A stretch of 64,000 nucleotides of DNA from Staphylococcus sp. IVB6181 (lineage in GTDB: Bacteria; Bacillota; Bacilli; Staphylococcales; Staphylococcaceae): NCBI RefSeq assembly GCF_025561445.1, contig NZ_CP095096.1:1405822-1469821 (forward strand), written 5' to 3'. This document shows, piece by piece, positions 19,988 through 29,533 of the stretch (its first letter is position 1; every line of letters begins with the position of its first letter). The notes under the pieces are model-generated. The model did not search any database. It saw nothing but the letters and a program-made list of their open reading frames with translations, and was not told where the DNA came from. The position numbers and the translations under genes are program-made.

Positions 19988-21259
19988 TTGGTTACTCAAG
20001 TTAAAGAAATGAAAACAAAATCTAAACGCCAAGTGAAAAAACCTGAATTATTGGCACCAGCCGGCAACTTAGAAAAACTGAAAATTGCAGTACATTACGG
20101 TGCAGATGCTGTATTTTTAGGCGGTCAAGAGTACGGTTTGCGTTCAAATGCTGATAATTTCACAATGGAAGAGATTAAAGAAGGCGTTGAATTTGCAGCA
20201 AAATACGGTGCTAAAATCTATGTTACGACTAACATCATTGCCCATGATGAAAACATGGAAGGATTAGAAACGTATTTGAAAAATCTAGAAGCTACAGGTG
20301 CAACAGGCATTATCGTAGCGGACCCGTTAATCATTGAAACATGCAAAAGCGTAGCACCGCGCTTAGAAATCCATTTATCAACTCAACAATCTTTAAGCAA
20401 CTATAAAGCAGTTGAATATTGGAAAGAAGAAGGTTTGGACCGTGTAGTATTAGCACGTGAAACCGGTGCGATGGAAATGAAAGAAATGAAAGAAAAAGTG
20501 GATATCGAAATCGAAGCCTTTATCCACGGTGCAATGTGTATTGCCTATTCAGGCCGCTGTACATTAAGCAACCATATGACTGCCAGAGACTCAAACCGCG
20601 GAGGTTGCTGCCAAAGCTGCCGCTGGGATTATGATTTATTAGAAGTAGAAGAAAACGGCGACTTGGATTTATACTACAAAGAAGGCAAAGTTGTACCGTT
20701 TGCGATGAGTCCTAAAGACTTGAAATTAATCGAATCTATCCCGAATATGATGGATATCGGCATCGATTCATTGAAAATCGAAGGCCGTATGAAATCTATT
20801 CACTACATTGCGACGGTTGTATCTGTCTACCGCAAAGTCATTGATGCTTATGCTGAAGATCCGGATAACTTTAAAATCAAACCTGAATGGCTGATTGAGC
20901 TGGACAAATGTGCCAACAGAGACACTGCTTCATCATTCTTTGAAGGTACACCAGGTTATCAACAGCAAATGTTCGGCAATGAATCTAATAAAAAGACACC
21001 GTATGATTTCTGCGGTTTAGTCTTAGATTATGACAAAGAAACTAAAATTGCGACGGTACAGCAACGCAACCACTTCAAACCAGGACAAGAAATTGAGTTC
21101 TTCGGCCCTGAAATTGATGGTTTCACACAAGTGGTTGAAGCGATTTATGATGAAGAAGGCAATGAATTAGATGCTGCGCGCCATCCGCTCCAAATCGTTC
21201 AGTTTAAAGTAGACCATGATATTTATCCAAACAACATGATGCGAAAGGAAATCGGATAA
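19988..21259 (+). CDS. trhP2: U32-family tRNA hydroxylation protein TrhP2
   Basis: A 423-residue U32-family protein (YrrO type). It shows [20 protein letters not shown], the family signature [16 protein letters not shown] and a cysteine-rich stretch (GGCCQSCRW) expected to hold an Fe-S cluster. Together with TrhP1 it makes 5-hydroxyuridine at tRNA position 34, the substrate of TrmR. Translation starts at TTG (19988) behind AAGGAGG. Its stop overlaps the udk start by one base (TAATG). Confidence 0.87.
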   Translation: MVTQVKEMKTKSKRQVKKPELLAPAGNLEKLKIAVHYGADAVFLGGQEYGLRSNADNFTMEEIKEGVEFAAKYGAKIYVTTNIIAHDENMEGLETYLKNLEATGATGIIVADPLIIETCKSVAPRLEIHLSTQQSLSNYKAVEYWKEEGLDRVVLARETGAMEMKEMKEKVDIEIEAFIHGAMCIAYSGRCTLSNHMTARDSNRGGCCQSCRWDYDLLEVEENGDLDLYYKEGKVVPFAMSPKDLKLIESIPNMMDIGIDSLKIEGRMKSIHYIATVVSVYRKVIDAYAEDPDNFKIKPEWLIELDKCANRDTASSFFEGTPGYQQQMFGNESNKKTPYDFCGLVLDYDKETKIATVQQRNHFKPGQEIEFFGPEIDGFTQVVEAIYDEEGNELDAARHPLQIVQFKVDHDIYPNNMMRKEIG

Positions 21260-21882
21260 TGAAAGCAACAACGATTATAGGCATTGCAGGCGGATCTGGT
21301 TCAGGCAAAACATCAGTTACGAATGAAATTCTTCATAATTTAGAAGGTCATAGTGTTGCATTAATTGCACAAGACTACTATTATAAAGACCAATCGCATC
21401 TTACATTCGAAGAACGCTTGAAAACGAATTATGATCATCCGTTTGCGTTCGACAATGATTTATTGATTCAAAACTTGATTGATTTGCGCAACGGCATTCC
21501 TGTAGAGGTTCCGACATATGATTATGTCAATCATACGAGAAGCGCTGAAACCATTGCATTTCAACCAAAAGATGTTATTATCGTAGAAGGAATATTTGCA
21601 CTTGAAAACAAAACATTACGTGATTTAATGGATGTTAAGATTTATGTCGATACAGATGCGGATTTGCGTATCTTAAGACGCTTGATGCGCGATACAAAAG
21701 AACGCGGTCGTTCTATGGAGTCTGTCATTGAACAATACATGACAGTCGTGCGTCCGATGCACAATCAATTCATAGAACCGACGAAAAAGTATGCGGATAT
21801 TATTATCCCTGAAGGCGGCAGCAATAAAGTCGCTATCGACATAATGACAACAAAAATCCAATCTTTAATAAAAAATCAATAG
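21259..21882 (+). CDS. udk: Uridine kinase
   Basis: Phosphorylates uridine and cytidine to UMP and CMP in pyrimidine salvage. The 207-residue protein has the P-loop [12 protein letters not shown] (residues ~8-19), [14 protein letters not shown] and [13 protein letters not shown] for substrate binding, and the lid [13 protein letters not shown]. It overlaps the trhP2 stop by one base and lies 28 bases before greA. Confidence 0.96.
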   Translation: MKATTIIGIAGGSGSGKTSVTNEILHNLEGHSVALIAQDYYYKDQSHLTFEERLKTNYDHPFAFDNDLLIQNLIDLRNGIPVEVPTYDYVNHTRSAETIAFQPKDVIIVEGIFALENKTLRDLMDVKIYVDTDADLRILRRLMRDTKERGRSMESVIEQYMTVVRPMHNQFIEPTKKYADIIIPEGGSNKVAIDIMTTKIQSLIKNQ

Positions 21883-21910
21883 GAACACTTGAGTAAAGGA
21901 AGATGACAAT

Positions 21911-22393
21911 ATGGAAAACCAAAAACAATATCCAATGACCCAAGAAGGTTTTGAAAAGCTAGAACAAGAACTTGAAGAGTTAAAGACGGTTAAACGTCCT
22001 GAAGTTGTAGAAAAAATCAAAGTTGCACGTTCTTTCGGCGACCTTTCAGAGAACTCTGAGTACGATGCAGCTAAAGATGAACAAGGTTTCATCGAACAAG
22101 ATATCCAACGTATTGAACATATGATCCGCAATGCGCTGATCATTGAAGATACAGGCGACAACAATGTTGTTCAAATCGGGAAAACTGTTACATTTGTAGA
22201 GATTCCTGATGGTGAAGAAGAAGTTTACCAAATTGTCGGTTCTGCTGAAGCGGATGCTTTCAACGGCAAAATTTCTAACGAATCACCAATCGCTAAAAGT
22301 TTAATCGGAAAACATTTAGACGACGAAGTGCGTGTACCACTACCAAACGGTGCAGAAATGAAAGTTAAAATTACTAATATTCAATCACAATAA
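21911..22393 (+). CDS. greA: Transcription elongation factor GreA
   Basis: Rescues backtracked RNA polymerase by stimulating transcript cleavage through the secondary channel. The 160-residue protein has an N-terminal coiled coil (residues ~1-75), with the acidic tip residues in [14 protein letters not shown], and a C-terminal FKBP-like domain ([16 protein letters not shown]). AAAGGAAGATGACAAT precedes the ATG. It probably ends the trmR-trhP-udk-greA unit. Confidence 0.97.
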   Translation: MENQKQYPMTQEGFEKLEQELEELKTVKRPEVVEKIKVARSFGDLSENSEYDAAKDEQGFIEQDIQRIEHMIRNALIIEDTGDNNVVQIGKTVTFVEIPDGEEEVYQIVGSAEADAFNGKISNESPIAKSLIGKHLDDEVRVPLPNGAEMKVKITNIQSQ

Positions 22394-22440
22394 TTATGAA
22401 ATAAAGTAATCGTGTTTGGATTGCTTAATAAAATGATGAC

Positions 22441-22508
22441 GGTTGGCGATACTTTTTCTGTTTGAAACACACTTTCAATAAGCAAAAGTAAAGCGCCAAC
22501 CTTTTTTT
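22441..22508 (+). terminator. Long three-tier terminator after greA
   Basis: An outer stem GGTTGGCG (22441-22448) / CGCCAACC (22494-22501) is followed directly by seven T. Inside it a second stem pairs TACTTTT with AAAAGTA, and an apical hairpin pairs TTGAAA (22462-22467) with TTTCAA (22473-22478). It is much larger than the other terminators in the window. Confidence 0.9.
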
Positions 22509-22562
22509 GTGGGTTGAAGCTTTGTTGCAATGCGATTGGTCGTTGCGACTGGCAAATTATGA

Positions 22563-22568
22563 TAAAAT
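22563..22568 (+). promoter_or_regulatory. Extended -10 promoter of mtnN
   Basis: TGA-TAAAAT at 22560-22568, 35 bases before the mtnN start; no well-spaced -35 hexamer. Confidence 0.45.
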
Positions 22569-22602
22569 ATCACTGATAGTTAATTTGAAAGGGGAAATGA
22601 CG

Positions 22603-23289
22603 ATGATTGGTATCATTGGCGCAATGGAAGAAGAGATTATGATTTTAAGAGATAACATCACACATCTCGAAGAAATTACAATTGCCCATGTTAAGTTTTA
22701 TAAAGGTCAGCTCAACAATAAAGATGTTGTCCTGACACTCAGCGGTATCGGCAAAGTCAATGCCAGTATTTCAACAGCATTGCTGATTAACGAATTTTCA
22801 CCGGAAGCTATTTTAAATACAGGTTCAGCAGGTGCACTTGATCATTCATTGAATATCGGAGATGTACTAATAGGTACAAAAGCAACGTATCATGATGCAG
22901 ATGCACGTGCTTTCGGATACGAATTAGGTCAGATTCCAAATATGCCGTTAGCGTATGAAGCAGATAATGATTTGGCTGAACTTGCACAAGCTGTCATCGA
23001 GAAGCAGCAGCTGACAGGCCGCTTAGGTCTTATTGTCAGCGGCGATAGTTTTATTGGCGAAGTCAAACAGCGCGAACATATTAAAGCACATTTCCCTGAA
23101 GCTATGGCAGTAGAAATGGAAGCAACAGCAATTGCACAGACTTGCTACCAATTCAAAGTGCCGTTTATTGTGACAAGAGCAGTGTCTGATTTAGCAAATG
23201 GCGAAGCTAACGTAACGTTTGATGAATTTATTGGAAAAGCAGCGAAATCATCAAGTGAAATTGTATTACAAATGTTGAAATCTTTATAA
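22603..23289 (+). CDS. mtnN: 5'-methylthioadenosine/S-adenosylhomocysteine nucleosidase
   Basis: Hydrolyses MTA and SAH to adenine and a thioribose product; it recycles methyl-cycle by-products and supplies the AI-2 precursor. The 228-residue protein starts [11 protein letters not shown] and has [16 protein letters not shown] and the substrate-binding SGDSFIG and [11 protein letters not shown]. The ATG at 22603 is 7 bases after AAAGGGGA; the in-frame ATG at 22597 is too close to it, and earlier in-frame starts lie in the greA terminator. Confidence 0.96.
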   Translation: MIGIIGAMEEEIMILRDNITHLEEITIAHVKFYKGQLNNKDVVLTLSGIGKVNASISTALLINEFSPEAILNTGSAGALDHSLNIGDVLIGTKATYHDADARAFGYELGQIPNMPLAYEADNDLAELAQAVIEKQQLTGRLGLIVSGDSFIGEVKQREHIKAHFPEAMAVEMEATAIAQTCYQFKVPFIVTRAVSDLANGEANVTFDEFIGKAAKSSSEIVLQMLKSL

Positions 23290-23308
23290 GGATAAGGTGA
23301 ATTGTTGT

Positions 23309-23836
23309 ATGGGAATCTTAAGTAAAAACTTTATGCCGAATGCCTATGTGCAGTCTATACATGAAATTGATTTTGATAAGTTAGCAGATAACGGTATTAA
23401 AGGTGTCATTACTGATTTAGATAACACATTAGTCGGTTGGGATGTTGCAGATCCGACACCTGCTGTGATTCATTGGTTTAATATGCTTAATGAAAAAGGC
23501 ATTAAAGTCACAGTAGTGTCTAATAACCACCAAAACAGAGTATCAAGCTTCTGCCAACCGTTAAAAGTCAATTACATTTTCGAAGCAAGAAAACCGATGG
23601 GCAAAGCATTTAAACATGCGGCAGACCGTATGGGGTTAAAACCAGAAGAAACAGTGGTCATCGGCGATCAAATGCTGACGGATGTATTCGGAGGCAACCG
23701 CCGCGGTATGTATACAGTAATGGTAGTACCTGTTAAGAAAACAGACGGCTTTGTGACGAAATTCAATCGTATTATCGAAAGACGTCTGCTCAACAGATAT
23801 AAAAGAAAAGGCTATATTAAGTGGGAGGAAAATTGA
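23309..23836 (+). CDS. yqeG: YqeG-family HAD phosphatase
   Basis: A 175-residue HAD superfamily (subfamily IIIA) phosphatase. The nucleophile motif is DLDNTLVGWD, motif II is VTVVSNNHQNR, and motifs III/IV are ARKPMGKAF and VVIGDQMLTDVFGGNRRG. Relatives include phosphatidylglycerophosphate phosphatases; the substrate here is not shown by the sequence. I chose the ATG at 23309 (MGILSKNFMPNAYVQ), 8 bases after AAGGTGA. It heads the conserved yqeG-yqeH-aroE-yhbY-nadD-yqeK-rsfS-yqeM cluster. Confidence 0.9.
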   Translation: MGILSKNFMPNAYVQSIHEIDFDKLADNGIKGVITDLDNTLVGWDVADPTPAVIHWFNMLNEKGIKVTVVSNNHQNRVSSFCQPLKVNYIFEARKPMGKAFKHAADRMGLKPEETVVIGDQMLTDVFGGNRRGMYTVMVVPVKKTDGFVTKFNRIIERRLLNRYKRKGYIKWEEN

Positions 23837-24937
23837 TTGACAGAAACGAGCAAATGTATCGGATGCGGCGCTGAACTTCAAGCTGACGATCCGAAAAAAC
23901 CCGGTTATGTCCCTGCGCATAATCTGCATAAAGAAGATGTAATCTGCCAGCGTTGTTTCAGATTGAAAAATTATAACGAAATCCAAGATGTCGGTATGGA
24001 TAGCGAAGACTTCTTAGACTTGCTGAATAATTTAGCAGATAAAAAGGGACTCGTTGTTAATGTTGTAGATGTCTTCGACTTTGAAGGTTCATTTATCAAT
24101 GCATTAAAACGTATTGTCGGCAACAAGAAAGTCATCTTAGCTGCTAACAAAGTGGATTTGCTGCCGAAACAAATCAATAAACGCCGTGTTAAAGAATGGT
24201 TGAAGAAATCAGCACGCAAATATGGTTTAGAAGCAGAAGAGGTTGTTTTGATTTCAGCTGAAAAAGGCTATGCTATCAATGACTTGCTAGAAGCGATTCA
24301 AAAACATCGCAGCAATGATGATGTCTATATTGTCGGTACAACGAATGTCGGCAAATCTACTTTAATCAACAAATTAATCGAACAAAGCGTAGGGGAAAAG
24401 AATGTCGTTACGACATCAAGGTTCCCAGGTACAACATTGGATTTAATTGATATCCCATTAGACGATACGTCATTTATGTACGATACACCAGGTATTATCC
24501 AAGACCATCAAATGACACATTATGTATCAGAAAAAGAATTAAAACAGATTATGCCGAATAAAGAAATTAAACAATGTGTTTATCAATTGAATGAAGGTCA
24601 AACATTATTCTTTGGAGGACTTGCACGCATTGATTATGTCTCAGGCGGCAAACGTCCTTTAGTATGCTACTTCTCTAATCAGCTGCATATTCATCGTACT
24701 AAAACTGAAAAAGCAAATGATTTATGGCGTACACAGCTTGGAGACTTATTAACACCTCCAGGCAATCGTGATGACTTTGATTTAAATGATATGAAAGCAG
24801 TCCGCTTAGAAACGGGTAAAGAGAAAAGAGATATCATGATAGCGGGCTTAGGATTTATTACTATCGGTCCTGGCGCGAAAGTCATTGTCAGAGTACCGAA
24901 GTCTGTAGACGTAGTGCTAAGAAATTCTATCATGTAG
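23837..24937 (+). CDS. yqeH: Ribosome-biogenesis GTPase YqeH (circularly permuted)
   Basis: A 366-residue GTPase needed for 30S subunit assembly. An N-terminal zinc finger (CIGCGAEL ... CQRCF) precedes the G domain. G motifs are permuted: AANKVDLL (G4) and ISAEKG (G5) come before GTTNVGKST (G1), SRFPGTT (G2) and DTPG (G3), which is diagnostic of the YlqF/YqeH group. Translation starts at TTG (23837), right after the yqeG stop, with GGGAGG upstream. Confidence 0.96.
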   Translation: MTETSKCIGCGAELQADDPKKPGYVPAHNLHKEDVICQRCFRLKNYNEIQDVGMDSEDFLDLLNNLADKKGLVVNVVDVFDFEGSFINALKRIVGNKKVILAANKVDLLPKQINKRRVKEWLKKSARKYGLEAEEVVLISAEKGYAINDLLEAIQKHRSNDDVYIVGTTNVGKSTLINKLIEQSVGEKNVVTTSRFPGTTLDLIDIPLDDTSFMYDTPGIIQDHQMTHYVSEKELKQIMPNKEIKQCVYQLNEGQTLFFGGLARIDYVSGGKRPLVCYFSNQLHIHRTKTEKANDLWRTQLGDLLTPPGNRDDFDLNDMKAVRLETGKEKRDIMIAGLGFITIGPGAKVIVRVPKSVDVVLRNSIM

Positions 24938-24949
24938 CAGGTGATAATT

Positions 24950-25759
24950 ATGAAATTTGCGGTTATCGGTCACCCTATCGACCACTCATTATCTCCCATC
25001 ATGCATAATGCCAACTTTAAAGCATTAGGGCGTGATGACACTTATGAAGCATTGAATATTCCGCCCAAGCATTTTCATCTGATTAAAGAAATAATCAGCG
25101 AAAAGCAATTGGACGGCTTTAATATTACGATTCCGCATAAGGAAAGTATTATTCCTTATCTTGATGAAATCGATACACATGCTTCTAAGATAGGTGCAAT
25201 TAATACAGTTAAAATACAAGATGGCAAATGGACAGGGTATAACACAGACGGCATCGGCTATGTTAAAGGCTTAAAACGTGTGTATCCAGATTTAGAGCAT
25301 GCGAAGATTTTATTGATTGGTGCCGGCGGTGCAAGCAAAGGATTAGCAGCTGCACTGAGTGAAATTGCGAACAAGCCGCTGACAGTTGCCAATCGTACGA
25401 TGAAACGTTTCGATACTTGGGATTTAGAGGTCGAACAGTATACGCTCAAAGAAGTAGAAGCAAATTTAGAACAATTTGATATTGTGATTAATACAACGCC
25501 CGCTGGGATGAATCATAACCAAGATGTTGTGATTTCATTAGATCAGTTAGCACCTGATACTTTAGTAAGTGATATCGTGTATATACCAGAGAAAACACCG
25601 ATACTTGCTTTAGCAGAAGCAAAAGGCAATCCTATCTATAATGGGTTGGATATGTTTGTGAATCAAGGTGCTGAGAGTTTTAAAATATGGAGCGGGGCAG
25701 AAGCGGATATTGAAGTAATGAAAAGTACAGTGATTGAACAATTAAAAAGGAGAAATTAA
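24950..25759 (+). CDS. aroE: Shikimate 5-dehydrogenase
   Basis: Reduces 3-dehydroshikimate to shikimate with NADPH in aromatic amino acid synthesis. The 269-residue protein starts [16 protein letters not shown]. It has the catalytic Lys/Asp regions in [16 protein letters not shown] and [10 protein letters not shown], and the NADP-binding glycine loop GAGGASKG followed by VANRT. ATG 24950 has AGGTGAT upstream; the GTG at 24941 overlaps it. The stop abuts the yhbY ATG with no gap. Confidence 0.95.
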   Translation: MKFAVIGHPIDHSLSPIMHNANFKALGRDDTYEALNIPPKHFHLIKEIISEKQLDGFNITIPHKESIIPYLDEIDTHASKIGAINTVKIQDGKWTGYNTDGIGYVKGLKRVYPDLEHAKILLIGAGGASKGLAAALSEIANKPLTVANRTMKRFDTWDLEVEQYTLKEVEANLEQFDIVINTTPAGMNHNQDVVISLDQLAPDTLVSDIVYIPEKTPILALAEAKGNPIYNGLDMFVNQGAESFKIWSGAEADIEVMKSTVIEQLKRRN

Positions 25760-27198
<1,439 letters not shown>

Positions 27199-27549
27199 AT
27201 GCAAACAGAACAAATTTTAGATTTGGCGGTAGAAGCTGTTGAGAGTAAAAAAGCAGAAGAAGTGATTTCTCTTAATTTAGAGGGCATCAATGATATGGCA
27301 GATTACTTTGTGATTTGTCATGGTAATAACGAGAGACAAGTACAGGCGATTGGGAGAGCTGTTAAAGAAGCGGCTGACAAAGCAGGCGTAGATATTACTG
27401 TCTTTGAAGGCCTGAGCGAAGCAAGATGGGTATTACTGGATTTATCTGGTATTATTGTCCACATCTTCCATAAAGACGAGCGCAGTTATTACAACATTGA
27501 AAAGCTCTATAGAGATGCACCGATGAAAACCTATGAGGAAGCTTACTAA
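27199..27549 (+). CDS. rsfS: Ribosomal silencing factor RsfS
   Basis: Binds uL14 on the 50S subunit and prevents subunit joining when nutrients are short. The 116-residue protein has the RsfS/YbeB/Iojap pattern DYFVICHGNNERQVQAI, then EGLSEARWVLLDL and VHIFHKDERSYYNIEKL. It starts immediately at the yqeK stop and yqeM starts immediately at its own stop, so the cluster is very tightly coupled. Confidence 0.96.
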   Translation: MQTEQILDLAVEAVESKKAEEVISLNLEGINDMADYFVICHGNNERQVQAIGRAVKEAADKAGVDITVFEGLSEARWVLLDLSGIIVHIFHKDERSYYNIEKLYRDAPMKTYEEAY

Positions 27550-28266
27550 ATGGTTCAGTACCAAGGTTTTAGTCAATACTATGATGAATTAACACAAGAT
27601 CAACCTTATGAACAATGGTTAGCTATTATACAGCAAGCTGCTTCAAAACGAGATTCTATTTTGGATATCGGTTGCGGAACCGGCAGCTTAACGCATTTAT
27701 TAACAGATTTTAAGCATGTTACTGGTATGGATTTAAGCAGTGATATGCTAGCTGTTGCATCAAAAAAAGCATCGAATATCAGATGGATAGAAGGCGATAT
27801 GACTGATTTTGATTTAGGTCAAACTTATGACGTCATTACAATCTTATGCGATTCATTGAATTATATTGCTGAAAAAGATCAAGTTGCAGCAACTTTTAAT
27901 CATGTATACGAGCATTTGAATGACGATGGAACTTTCATCTTTGATGTGCATTCCACTTACAAAATGGAGACCTTATTTGCAAATCATAGTTATATTGACG
28001 AGACAGAACATATCTTCTTAGGATGGGACGCTGTTAAAGGCGAGGAACCCTTTAGTGTTTGGCATTATATGACATTCTTTGAGCTTCAAAATGATGGCAG
28101 TTATCATCGTTTTGATGAAGAACATTATCAAAGAACGTATCTGCGTGAGGACTATATTGATATGTTGGAAAATGCCGGCTTTAAGTCGATTTCAACCTTC
28201 TATGATTTTGATGTTGAGAATCAAGATGAGCAAAGCGATCGTTTATTCTTCATTGTAAAAAAATAA
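27550..28266 (+). CDS. yqeM: SAM-dependent methyltransferase YqeM
   Basis: A 238-residue class I methyltransferase. Motif I is ILDIGCGTGSLTHLL (about residues 36-50), the acidic residue after strand 2 is in TGMDLSSDML, and VITILCDSLNYI follows. It is conserved at the end of the nadD-yqeK-rsfS cluster in Firmicutes, but its substrate is unknown. The 3' end runs straight into the hairpin that precedes comEA. Confidence 0.88.
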   Translation: MVQYQGFSQYYDELTQDQPYEQWLAIIQQAASKRDSILDIGCGTGSLTHLLTDFKHVTGMDLSSDMLAVASKKASNIRWIEGDMTDFDLGQTYDVITILCDSLNYIAEKDQVAATFNHVYEHLNDDGTFIFDVHSTYKMETLFANHSYIDETEHIFLGWDAVKGEEPFSVWHYMTFFELQNDGSYHRFDEEHYQRTYLREDYIDMLENAGFKSISTFYDFDVENQDEQSDRLFFIVKK

Positions 28267-28269
28267 AGT

Positions 28270-28315
28270 AAATTCACTCCTTGAAACGTTTGTTATATAA
28301 AGGAGTGAATTTTTT
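28270..28315 (+). terminator. Terminator hairpin that contains the comEA Shine-Dalgarno
   Basis: A perfect 13-pair stem (28270-28282 with 28300-28312) and 17-base loop is followed by T at 28310-28315, and the comEA ATG begins at 28316. The 3' arm contains AAGGAGTG, the comEA ribosome-binding site. One element therefore looks like both the yqeM terminator and a lid on the comEA start. Confidence 0.8.
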
Positions 28316-28994
28316 ATGTTTGACCAATTAATACATTATTATGAGCAATATAAGCAATACACCTGGTTAGCAGTAATTGGAATGTTGCTGCTGTTGGGTA
28401 TCTTCTTATTTATCCATCCTAAAGAAGAAAATGCACCAATAGAAGCCAAAGCTGCTGATAAACCTGCGCATGAGTATCAAAAAGGCAGCAATAGTACTTC
28501 TGAAAAAGGAAAAGACACCTCTGAACCTATTAAAACGAATGGTGGAAAAGTTAAAAATATTGTAGTGGATGTCAAAGGAGCGGTAGAGCATCCTAACATT
28601 TACGAGATGAAAGATAACCAAAGAGTTAAAGATGTACTGGATAAAGCAAAAATAACCTCCAAAGCTGATTTGACCCTGATAAATCTTTCGGAAAAGCTTA
28701 CCGAACAAAAAATGATAGTCGTACCTGAAAAAGGACAAACAGTCTCAAATACTACAAGCACAAACGCTGCAGCTTCATCCAAGCAATCTGGGAGTCCTCA
28801 GGCTAAGGTTAACTTGAATAGTGCTAAAGAAAGCGAATTGACTACTGTTAACGGATTAGGGCCATCTAAAGCAAAAGCGATAATAGAGTACAGAGAATCA
28901 AAAGGTTCATTTAATAGTGTAGATCAATTAAAAAAACGTTAAAGGCATAGGTGAAAAATCATTTGAAAAGCTAAAGGATTATTTCACAGTTTAG
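28316..28994 (+). pseudogene. comEA: comEA, DNA-uptake receptor, frameshifted near the 3' end
   Basis: ComEA is the membrane-anchored DNA receptor of transformation. The frame from 28316 gives 208 residues: a membrane anchor (residues ~18-40, LAVIGMLLLLGIFLFI), a low-complexity linker, a SLBB-like domain (~75-125) and the first helix-hairpin-helix (VNLNSAKESELTTVNG). It stops at 28942 after DQLKKR. Dropping one base in the run at 28930-28937 restores KGIGEKSFEKLKDYFTV and a stop at 28992-28994, completing the DNA-binding (HhH)2 domain. So one base is in excess: a natural frameshift, recoding or a sequencing error. If real, DNA binding is probably impaired. Confidence 0.8.
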
Positions 28995-29064
28995 AGATAA
29001 TGATTTATTAAAATGCCTTTTTGTAATAAAATAGTATTGTTATATAACAATGGAGGTGCAAAAC

Positions 29065-29526
29065 GTGGACAGAATAAAATGGGAAGAGTACTTTATGGCG
29101 CAAAGTCATTTGCTTTCACTTCGTTCTACGTGCACTAGACTCTCTGTCGGTGCAACAATTGTAAAAGATAATAGAATCATTGCAGGAGGTTATAACGGCT
29201 CTGTAGCAGGCGAAGTACACTGTATTGATGAAGGCTGCTTAATGGAAGATGGTCATTGTATCAGAACAATTCATGCAGAAATGAATGCCTTATTGCAATG
29301 TGCGAAACAAGGGGTTTCTACAGAAGGGGCAACAATCTATGTAACACATTTCCCGTGCTTGAATTGCACTAAATCCATTATTCAAGCTGGTATTAAACAA
29401 ATTTACTACGCTAAAGATTATCACAACCACGATTACGCAATTCAACTGCTTAAACAATCAGGAATTGAATATAAAAAGATACCATTTGATGCTGATCAAG
29501 TTGCAGAATTTTTAACTAAGAAGTGA
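29065..29526 (+). CDS. comEB: ComEB, dCMP deaminase family
   Basis: A 153-residue zinc deaminase that should convert dCMP to dUMP. Zinc-binding and catalytic motifs are HAEMNALLQC and FPCLNCTKSI, and the family-typical N-terminal block ends ALRSTC-like SLRSTCTRLSVGATIV. Extra Cys/His residues (VHCIDEGCLMEDGHC) match the second zinc site of this family. I chose GTG 29065, 6 bases after GGAGGTG; the ATG at 29050 overlaps that site. It is in the late competence operon but is not thought to be needed for uptake. Confidence 0.92.
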   Translation: MDRIKWEEYFMAQSHLLSLRSTCTRLSVGATIVKDNRIIAGGYNGSVAGEVHCIDEGCLMEDGHCIRTIHAEMNALLQCAKQGVSTEGATIYVTHFPCLNCTKSIIQAGIKQIYYAKDYHNHDYAIQLLKQSGIEYKKIPFDADQVAEFLTKK

Positions 29527-29533
29527 TAGATAT

